DNA of 5,063 nt from Nitrospirota bacterium (GTDB taxonomy: Bacteria; Patescibacteriota; Gracilibacteria; UBA1369; LOWO2-01-FULL-3). Positions within the stretch are counted from its first letter, which is position 1, and each line of letters opens with the position of its first letter. The notes below the pieces were generated by a model. That model saw nothing but the letters and a program-made list of their open reading frames with translations, was not told where the DNA came from and did no database searches. Location: positions 1-5,063 of the forward strand of contig JAACEU010000056.1 of assembly GCA_011682355.1 (NCBI GenBank). Reading direction: 5' to 3'. Made by a program: the position numbers and the translations under genes. Positions 1-3,743 of this stretch are shown here, piece after piece.

Positions 1-1041
1 GAAGGTTCGCAGTGTATTGATGGAGGAAAAACTATTTCTTCTGTGGCAGATGATTATTTTGGTGATTCACGGCCTGAAGATGGTGATGGGGATGGAAATG
101 CCGATTATGATCCCGGGGCTTATGAAGCTCCTGAAGTGGTCGTTGCGTCTACAGTTTTAGCAATTACAAACCTTGCGGTTTCTCCAACTGTTTTCTCATC
201 AACAGATGATGATACAACATTGACATTCACTATTAGCGAAGACGCCGATGTGACTGTGAATGTGGAGTATAGTGGCGATCCAACTTATGTGGAGCTTTTG
301 ACTTCTTCTGCTGAGACAGCAGGTGATGTAACTGTTGTTTGGGATGGAATGGACAGTATTGGTAATCCTTCTGTGGATGGAGTTTACACATTAAATATTG
401 AAGCAGTTGGTGCGAGTGATACTGTTACCGACTCTATAGATGTCGAAATTCTTGAAGAAAATTTACCAGCACTTACTGAGCAGTGTGCGGGTTATACTGA
501 TGTTGCTGATACTCACCCAGACTGTGAAGCTATTGAATACATGCAGTCTGTTGGAGCAATGACAGGAAATCCTGATGGTTCATTTGAACCAAATGAACCA
601 CTACAAAGAGATCAGATCGCAAAGATTTCATTGGAGACATTCGGACTGTTTGATGACTCTGAAGATTACTGCGGAGGTGTGGATCCATTCCCTGATGTAG
701 ATTCTGGTGACTGGTCTTATCAACACGTTTGCCGTGGTGTAGAACTTGGAATGATTTACGGTTATACGGGAGGCGAAGATGCTGGTTTTTACAGGCCTGG
801 ACGTGACGTAAGCAGAGTGGAATTCTTGGCTTTGATCTTGAGAAATGTTAGCGACACTATGCCTGACGATTCTCTCGGTTCTTATGATGATGTCGATGGT
901 GGACAGTGGTTTTCCGGATATGCAAAATATTCATATGACAATGCTTTGTTTGATGGAAACAAGTTATTCCCAAGCCAATCTACTACAAGATTGGAAGTGG
1001 CAAGACATGTCTATGAACTGTATTTGTTAGGAAAAATCTAG
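1..1041 (+). CDS. SLH-domain surface protein, C-terminal part (5' end outside window)
   Basis: C-terminal 346 residues of an exported cell-surface protein. The frame is open from base 1, so the GTG at 43 is internal and the real start lies upstream. Residues 1-45 contain CIDGG and, further on, DPGAYE. This resembles the closing segment of right-handed beta-helix or 'choice-of-anchor' surface proteins (CIDAG...DIGAYE). Residues ~54-150 look like a FlgD-type Ig fold, with the hallmark VVWDGMDSIGNPSVDGVYTL. Three S-layer homology repeats follow at ~162-216 (YTDVADTHPDCEAIEYMQ, then GSFEPNEPLQRDQIAK), ~229-284 (FPDVDSGDWSY, then FYRPGRDVSRVEF) and ~294-344 (YDDVDGGQWFSGYA, then TTRLEVARHVYEL). 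In known families SLH triplets bind secondary wall polymers non-covalently, so this protein is probably held on the envelope by its C-terminus. The visible part is acidic (Asp-rich), and several Cys around the SLH repeats could form disulfides. The ligand or substrate is unknown. It ends in TAG and is followed by its own terminator. Confidence 0.93.
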   Translation, partial: EGSQCIDGGKTISSVADDYFGDSRPEDGDGDGNADYDPGAYEAPEVVVASTVLAITNLAVSPTVFSSTDDDTTLTFTISEDADVTVNVEYSGDPTYVELLTSSAETAGDVTVVWDGMDSIGNPSVDGVYTLNIEAVGASDTVTDSIDVEILEENLPALTEQCAGYTDVADTHPDCEAIEYMQSVGAMTGNPDGSFEPNEPLQRDQIAKISLETFGLFDDSEDYCGGVDPFPDVDSGDWSYQHVCRGVELGMIYGYTGGEDAGFYRPGRDVSRVEFLALILRNVSDTMPDDSLGSYDDVDGGQWFSGYAKYSYDNALFDGNKLFPSQSTTRLEVARHVYELYLLGKI

Positions 1042-1060
1042 AGAAAATAAATAAGTAATT

Positions 1061-1097
1061 AGAGGTGTATTCAGCAATGAGTACACCTCTTTTGTTT
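1061..1097 (+). terminator. Intrinsic terminator of the SLH protein gene
   Basis: A 9-bp perfect stem (AGAGGTGTA at 1061-1069 with TACACCTCT at 1082-1090) and a 12-nt loop run straight into TTTTGTTT. It sits 19 bases after the TAG stop of the SLH gene, the expected place for Rho-independent termination. It separates that gene from the leader of the next one. Confidence 0.88.
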
Positions 1098-1114
1098 AAA
1101 AATCATTTTTTTGA

Positions 1115-1143
1115 TTGACTATTTATCTATATTTCAATAGATT
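1115..1143 (+). promoter_or_regulatory. Candidate sigma70-type promoter for the 1421-2167 gene
   Basis: TTGACT at 1115-1120 matches the -35 consensus in 5 of 6 bases. After a 17-base spacer comes TAGATT at 1138-1143 (4 of 6 to TATAAT). It lies just after the upstream terminator, where a new transcription unit must begin. An alternative -10-like TATATA preceded by TGC lies at 1157-1162, but without a convincing -35. If the promoter is used, the transcript would have a leader of roughly 270 nt before the start codon. Confidence 0.4.
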
Positions 1144-1233
1144 CCTTTTCGTGTGCTATATAAGTTTGCACGCAATGACCATTAAAAATTGACTGATACG
1201 CACGGTTTGGATGCTCCTTTCTTTTCAACTTTT

Positions 1234-1290
1234 TCTGAGAGGACGTTTGTAATTTTTCACTTCAAGAAAGATTGTAAATGTTCTCTCAGA
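1234..1290 (+). promoter_or_regulatory. Long RNA hairpin in the leader of the GC-rich gene
   Basis: Positions 1234-1258 pair with 1266-1290 without interruption: 25 bp around a 7-nt loop (ACTTCAA). Twenty pairs are Watson-Crick. The other five (1242-1282, 1245-1279, 1249-1275, 1250-1274, 1254-1270) are all G-U when read as + strand RNA; on the minus strand each would be an A-C mismatch. That one-sidedness points to a structure selected in a + strand transcript, not a DNA palindrome. No T-run follows, so it is not a simple terminator. It could be a 5' leader control element, an RNA-processing site or part of a small RNA; I do not recognise a known family. The rest of the 1042-1420 gap holds the terminator, the promoter candidate and two short hairpins (1292-1305 and 1320-1334). 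Confidence 0.6.
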
Positions 1291-1383
1291 TACCATATAA
1301 ATGGTTTTGTTGACGAAGGGCCGCTAAATGCGGCGAGTATTTACAAACTGTGTTTGCTATTGTGGCGGACACGCATATCAACG

Positions 1384-1406
1384 GTTCGTGCCAAGAAAGC
1401 ACGACC
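1384..1406 (+). other. Short hairpin just upstream of the ribosome binding site
   Basis: TCGTGC (1386-1391) and GCACGA (1399-1404) form a 6-bp stem with a 7-nt loop, CAAGAAA. An outer GG/CC pair extends it past a single bulged T. It ends one base before the Shine-Dalgarno sequence, so its stability could affect ribosome access. No direct evidence of regulation is visible. Confidence 0.4.
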
Positions 1407-1411
1407 AGGAG
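1407..1411 (+). promoter_or_regulatory. Shine-Dalgarno site that fixes the start at 1421
   Basis: AGGAG lies 9 bases before the ATG at 1421. The same frame also has an ATG at 1328, but that one has no purine-rich site before it. The 31 residues it would add are Cys/Arg-rich and come from the structured leader, so 1421 is the better start. Confidence 0.75.
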
Positions 1412-1420
1412 ACAGAAGAC

Positions 1421-2167
1421 ATGACAAAGACAATCACTCCTCTCAAAGTGACCGACGTGACGAACGACATGGTGCGCGAAGGGCTCGGCAGCCTGTTGAA
1501 GCAGACCAAGGGCAACATCTGGACGATCACCCACAATCAGTTCTCAAGGATCCTCTGGGCCAATCTGCCCATGGGCGACAACAAGAGCTTCCGCGCCCGC
1601 ATCGACGCCATGGTGGCGATTCCCGACATCTATATCGGGATCACCAACGATGAGGAGATCTTCCTCTACATCGGCGACATCACGTCGCTTCTTCCAACCG
1701 TCATCGAGCGCAACTGGATCCTCATCACGGATGCCGACATCGGCATCTTCGAGGATACCAGCACTCTGCTGGCCACCTACGCCACCGGTGACATCTACAC
1801 TGGCGGCATGACCCAGACGGCGACGAGGATCTTCGATCTTCTGACGATCGGTCTGACCATCACCGACGTGAGGCGCTGGTTCGCAATCGACGAGAAGACC
1901 AGGAATCTGATCGGCGACCGTCACATCTACACCTACTGTGGCGGCGAGACGGCGCTCGCAAATCTGCACTCCGACGTGAAGCCCATCGCGAGCTTCAGGA
2001 TGATCCCGAAGACGGATGACACCGTGAGGAAGAACGCCGTGAGGATCACGGACACCTCTGGCGACATCATCGATGGCACCGTGAACCTCGATGGCACCAA
2101 CCTCCAGTTCACCTGGAGCGCAGTGTCCAAGAATACCGCGGATACCGCCCCCGCCCATCTCAACTAG
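1421..2167 (+). CDS. Hypothetical protein in a GC-rich island (248 aa)
   Basis: A 248-residue protein beginning MTKTITPLKVTDVTND and ending in TAG. I do not recognise its family. It is probably cytoplasmic: no signal peptide or convincing membrane helix is visible. It is rich in Ile, Thr and Asp. The middle (~60-165) alternates hydrophobic stretches such as IPDIYIGITNDEEIFLYIG and WILITDADIGIFED, suggesting beta-strands in a mixed alpha/beta fold. The last ~50 residues (VRITDTSGDIIDG, VNLDGTNLQFTW) look beta-rich. The clearest oddity is base composition. Two sampled lines (1561-1680) are 68 of 120 G+C, and codons favour C or G at the third position, while neighbouring genes are AT-rich. This suggests transfer from a GC-rich source or unusual codon selection. 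The Shine-Dalgarno at 1407, the leader hairpins and the terminator immediately after the stop all support the + frame over the long minus-strand ORF opposite. Confidence 0.82.
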   Translation: MTKTITPLKVTDVTNDMVREGLGSLLKQTKGNIWTITHNQFSRILWANLPMGDNKSFRARIDAMVAIPDIYIGITNDEEIFLYIGDITSLLPTVIERNWILITDADIGIFEDTSTLLATYATGDIYTGGMTQTATRIFDLLTIGLTITDVRRWFAIDEKTRNLIGDRHIYTYCGGETALANLHSDVKPIASFRMIPKTDDTVRKNAVRITDTSGDIIDGTVNLDGTNLQFTWSAVSKNTADTAPAHLN

Positions 2168-2177
2168 CATCAGTCAG

Positions 2178-2218
2178 CCCACAGCGCCGCTGTGGGACCT
2201 TAATCGGTCCCACGGTGG
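2178..2218 (+). other. Two overlapping, mutually exclusive hairpins after the GC-rich gene
   Basis: The first hairpin pairs CCCACAGCG (2178-2186) with CGCTGTGGG (2188-2196); in practice about 7 bp with a small loop. The second pairs 2187-2199 with 2206-2218: 13 bp around the loop TTAATC, with its two non-Watson-Crick pairs both G-U on the + strand. GTGGG (2192-2196) is needed by both, so they cannot form together. They begin 11 bases past the stop codon and precede the T-tailed terminator hairpin. They may protect the mRNA 3' end or assist termination. Confidence 0.6.
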
Positions 2219-2234
2219 AGGCTGCGGCCCCTCC

Positions 2235-2275
2235 CCCTCCGTCCCGATGCATCGGGATGGAGGGACATTTCTTTT
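2235..2275 (+). terminator. Strong intrinsic terminator of the GC-rich gene
   Basis: Positions 2235-2247 pair with 2252-2264: a 13-bp GC-rich stem with one G-U pair (2241-2258) around a TGCA tetraloop. ACATTTCTTTT follows. The stem is much richer in G+C than the surrounding DNA and continues the composition of the gene before it. That suggests gene and terminator arrived or evolved as one unit. The remaining 2276-2340 is AT-rich and shows no feature. Confidence 0.82.
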
Positions 2276-2340
2276 AAAACACATCAAAAACTTCGATAAT
2301 TATTTTTGCTGTATAGATTTAAAATGAAAGTTGTGAGTTA

Positions 2341-2598
2341 TTATTCCCAAAACTTCCACTTCTCCGGAATTGTAAGTAATTCTGATACTCCTTCTCTTAT
2401 CGAAGAGACTTTGTCTGAAACTGACCCGAGCAAGCTGTACATTTTCCACACAAGATAGGCCGTTATTATGATAACGATTATTGTGAGCAAATGTGTGAAT
2501 ATGAAATAAACGACACGTTTCCATTTGGGAGGTGGCGCAGTGTTTTTTTCTATCTTTTTCAGGAGCCGGATTATTTCGTCTTGTTTTTCTAGTTCCAT
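2341..2598 (-). CDS. Small single-pass membrane protein (85 aa)
   Basis: An 85-residue protein of unknown function with a coherent small-membrane-protein layout. Residues 1-20 (MELEKQDEIIRLLKKIEKNT) form a charged, probably helical segment. A proline patch and basic residues follow (APPPKWKR). Residues ~29-51 (VVYFIFTHLLTIIVIIITAY and onward) are one clear transmembrane helix. A soluble amphipathic tail ends in the aromatic WKFWE. The basic residues before the helix favour a cytoplasmic N-terminus by the positive-inside rule. The start is ATG with no obvious Shine-Dalgarno before it. The gene is convergent with the GC-rich gene and divergent from the toxin-antitoxin operon, with 119 bases to the antitoxin start. 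I assign no family; it could be a membrane anchor or a small accessory subunit. The clean topology is the main reason to call it real. Confidence 0.72.
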   Translation of the reverse strand: MELEKQDEIIRLLKKIEKNTAPPPKWKRVVYFIFTHLLTIIVIIITAYLVWKMYSLLGSVSDKVSSIREGVSELLTIPEKWKFWE

Positions 2599-2620
2599 AT
2601 TATGGAATTAAATCGAATCT

Positions 2621-2626
2621 ATAATA
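2621..2626 (-). promoter_or_regulatory. Possible -10 box for the small membrane protein
   Basis: On the minus strand these bases read TATTAT (5 of 6 to TATAAT), 22 bases before the ATG at 2598, which would give a leader of roughly 15 nt. A matching -35 is weak (TTAATC-like at the 17-base spacing). The same bases on the + strand read TATAAT at 2620-2625, but no -35 supports that direction. Confidence 0.3.
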
Positions 2627-2664
2627 CAGAATTTAAAGAGAAAGATTAAGATTCAAAATTCAAG

Positions 2665-2692
2665 TTGACTTCCTGGCTCTTAAGCGTACACT
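2665..2692 (+). promoter_or_regulatory. Promoter of the toxin-antitoxin operon
   Basis: TTGACT (2665-2670) is a 5 of 6 match to the -35 consensus. Sixteen bases on is TACACT (2687-2692), a 4 of 6 -10 box. Transcription would start near 2699, giving a leader of roughly 20 nt before the antitoxin ATG at 2718. The -10 box lies inside the palindrome at 2686-2702, so a bound repressor would block RNA polymerase directly. Confidence 0.6.
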
Positions 2693-2702
2693 TTAAGTGT
2701 AC
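2686..2702. promoter_or_regulatory. Palindromic operator for antitoxin autoregulation
   Basis: GTACACTT and AAGTGTAC form a perfect 8-bp inverted repeat around a single T. It overlaps the -10 box and ends 15 bases before the antitoxin start. Phd/YefM antitoxins, alone or complexed with their toxin, are known to bind such palindromes and repress their own operon, so this is the likely binding site. Confidence 0.7.
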
Positions 2703-2717
2703 ATTTAATTCGCTACT

Positions 2718-2999
2718 ATGTTAAATATTGATGAGAATACTGTTGTCGTTGGCACGACCGAGTTGCGCAGTAATATGCCTAAAATCAGCAAAGATATTAA
2801 AACAAAAAAAATTATTGTTGTTAAAAGAGGCAAGCCCTTTGCTGTTTTAACCGCCTTCAAAGAATACGAGGAAAAGGAAAATATTATTGATACTTTTGAA
2901 GATATAGTCCTTGGGTATTTGGCTAAAGAAAGGGATGGAAAAAGCACTGATAAGGATTTTATCGATGCAGACGAGGTAGAAAAAAAATATGACCTATAA
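2718..2999 (+). CDS. Phd/YefM-family antitoxin
   Basis: A 93-residue antitoxin, normal length for the family. The N-terminal half (~8-50) has the Phd/YefM pattern: TELRSNMPKISKDI, then a basic strand IIVVKRGKPFAVLTAF leading into EYEE. In characterised members this half dimerises and binds operator DNA. The C-terminal half (~51-93) is highly charged and acidic (DTFEDIVLG, DADEVEKKYDL). That fits a tail that folds onto the basic toxin and neutralises it. The gene comes first in the operon, 11 bases ahead of the toxin, which helps keep antitoxin in excess. It is probably autorepressed through the palindrome at 2686-2702. The Shine-Dalgarno is poor (only AT-rich sequence and CGCTACT before the ATG), and the leader is short. 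AT-rich codon use matches the chromosome around it. Confidence 0.9.
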   Translation: MLNIDENTVVVGTTELRSNMPKISKDIKTKKIIVVKRGKPFAVLTAFKEYEEKENIIDTFEDIVLGYLAKERDGKSTDKDFIDADEVEKKYDL

Positions 3000-3010
3000 T
3001 TTAGCTACAG

Positions 3011-3307
3011 ATGTATAAGGTGTTTTATCATAGACTGGTTTTGAAAGAGGATTTTAAAAAATTGTCTAAGGTTGAAAGAAAAAAAATTGTAAAAGCAATA
3101 AAAAAGAAGCTAAAAACAGAGCCTGAAGTATTCGGAAAAGCTTTAGGGAGTGAGCTGAAGGGGTATTATCGTTTGAGAATCGACTTCTACAGAGTAATTT
3201 ATCGAATTGATAAAGGTAGGGTCAAAGTTTTTATTGTCAAAGCCGGTTTGAGAAAAAATTCTAAAGTTTATATTGAAGCCGCGAAGCGATTAGGTCTTTT
3301 GAAATGA
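3011..3307 (+). CDS. RelE/ParE-superfamily toxin (probable mRNA interferase)
   Basis: A 98-residue, strongly basic protein with the RelE/ParE fold pattern. Two Lys-rich N-terminal helices (~10-36) precede a beta-sheet core: LKGYYRLRIDFYRVIYRI (~49-66) and VKVFIVKAGLRKNSKVY (~71-87). RelE toxins cleave ribosome-bound mRNA. Arg61, Arg81 and Tyr87 here fall at the same positions as the catalytic Arg61, Arg81 and Tyr87 of E. coli RelE, with Arg54 in place of a catalytic Lys, so RNase activity is plausible. ParE-type gyrase poisons share the fold, but the RelE-like residues make mRNA cleavage more likely. The partner is the antitoxin just upstream; both are expected in one transcript. No clear Shine-Dalgarno precedes the ATG, which may keep toxin yield below antitoxin. 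The TGA stop shows TGA is a stop codon in this organism. The gene looks intact. Confidence 0.9.
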   Translation: MYKVFYHRLVLKEDFKKLSKVERKKIVKAIKKKLKTEPEVFGKALGSELKGYYRLRIDFYRVIYRIDKGRVKVFIVKAGLRKNSKVYIEAAKRLGLLK

Positions 3308-3342
3308 ATTTTGAATTCGGTATTCATCGTTCGCTCGGAACT

Positions 3343-3360
3343 ACCCCGCCACGGTGGGGT
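3343..3360 (+). other. GC hairpin after the toxin gene, possible weak terminator
   Basis: ACCCCGCC (3343-3350) pairs with GGTGGGGT (3353-3360), including one G-U pair on the + strand, 35 bases after the toxin stop. Only GTTT follows, so it is at best a weak intrinsic terminator. TTCGCTCG occurs on both sides (about 3340 and 3363). The same left arm recurs in the hairpin at 3651-3668, suggesting a dispersed intergenic element. Confidence 0.45.
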
Positions 3361-3407
3361 GTTTCGCTCGCTCACTCGAATACGCGAACCTTCGGTTCTC
3401 ACCCCTA

Positions 3408-3535
3408 GCCATAATAATCTGGGAGGAGCAGATCTGAGCGAAACAAGAAAAAATGTTCATAAATGTACGTACAGTACATGTTGAATATTTTATTCGCAGT
3501 TGAGTCTCAGAGATGCCCTCCCAGATTATTATGGC
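3408..3535. repeat. 128-bp concentric palindrome (MITE-like) abutting the tRNA
   Basis: The arms 3408-3426 (GCCATAATAATCTGGGAGG) and 3517-3535 are perfect 19-bp inverted repeats. Pairing continues imperfectly inward: GCAGATCTGAG against GCATCTCTGAG, then GCGAA, TTCA and ATGTAC blocks. It closes on a central palindrome, ATGTAC-GTACA-GTACAT (3463-3479). Outer arms and central hairpin share nearly the same centre (3471.5 and 3471), so the whole unit is one palindrome. No ORF fits inside. It resembles a miniature inverted-repeat element or a large hairpin in the tRNA trailer. No target-site duplication is visible. The right arm covers the tRNA's discriminator base and CCA. Confidence 0.7.
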
Positions 3536-3621
3536 GGAGAGACAGGGATTCGAACCCTGGGTCCCCGTGAAGGGACAATAGTTTTCAAGACTATCGCTTT
3601 CGACCGCTCAGCCATCTCTCC
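3532..3621 (-). tRNA. tRNA-Ser (anticodon UGA), CCA encoded
   Basis: A class II tRNA that reads UCA and, by wobble, other UCN serine codons. The acceptor stem GGAGAGA/TCTCTCC is a perfect 7 bp. The D-arm has the short stem GCT/AGC. The anticodon stem is ATAGT/ACTAT with loop CTTGAAA, placing the anticodon TGA at 3585-3587. The long variable arm GTCCC-TTCAC-GGGGAC is the serine/leucine/tyrosine class mark. The T-arm is CAGGG-TTCGAAT-CCCTG. Discriminator G is followed by encoded CCA (3532-3534). It lies 122 bases downstream of argS on the same strand and could be cotranscribed with it. A TATAAA-like box ends 4 bases before the tRNA, too close for an ordinary promoter. Confidence 0.98.
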
Positions 3622-3638
3622 GTATTTTATAAGCTTTG

Positions 3639-3681
3639 TCCTCCTGTCGGACCCCGCCTGGGCGGGGTTCCTCCATTCGGA
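3639..3681. repeat. GC hairpin flanked by short direct repeats, between argS and tRNA-Ser
   Basis: ACCCCGCC (3651-3658) pairs with GGCGGGGT (3661-3668), extending by a G-U and a G-C pair outward. It is bracketed by TCCTCCTGTCGGA (3639-3651) and TCCTCCATTCGGA (3669-3681), which match at 11 of 13 positions. It lies 62 bases past the argS stop. There is no T-run on the minus strand, so it is not a classic terminator for argS. It could be an RNA-processing or stabilising stem between the two genes. Confidence 0.5.
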
Positions 3682-3743
3682 GTCGCGCTCGCACCGTGTG
3701 CTCGCAGCTTTGCATTCTCTTGTTTTAAAGTGCACACAATATA

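Noticed and set aside
43..45. GTG as the start of the SLH protein
   Set aside because: The same frame is open from base 1 and the residues before it (EGSQCIDGGKTISS) fit the CIDGG...DPGAYE domain, so the gene begins outside the window.
1328..1420. N-terminal extension of the GC-rich gene from ATG 1328
   Set aside because: No Shine-Dalgarno precedes 1328, while AGGAG sits 9 bases before ATG 1421. The extension encodes leader sequence that forms hairpins.
1189..1653. TTG-started ORF of 154 codons through the leader
   Set aside because: It has no ribosome binding site, crosses the 25-bp hairpin, and runs out of frame into the GC-rich gene with low-complexity charged sequence.
1544..2170. Long minus-strand ORF (208 codons) opposite the GC-rich gene
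   Set aside because: Its Gly/Val/Asp/His-rich composition is typical of the antisense of GC-rich coding DNA. The plus frame has the Shine-Dalgarno, leader and terminator.
2620..2625. Perfect TATAAT on the + strand
   Set aside because: No -35 lies at 16-18 bases upstream. The better-supported promoter for the antitoxin is TTGACT/TACACT at 2665-2692.
3408..3535. Integrase attachment site made of duplicated tRNA 3' end
   Set aside because: The repeat is inverted, not direct, and shares only the final GCCA with the tRNA, with no acceptor or T-stem sequence. No integrase gene is in the window.
3626..3631. TATAAA on the minus strand as the tRNA-Ser promoter
   Set aside because: Only 4 bases separate it from the tRNA 5' end, so transcription would start inside the tRNA, and no -35 lies at a normal distance.
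3529..3735. Minus-strand 68-codon ORF containing MAERSKAIVLKT
   Set aside because: It is the translated shadow of tRNA-Ser, a common false protein call.
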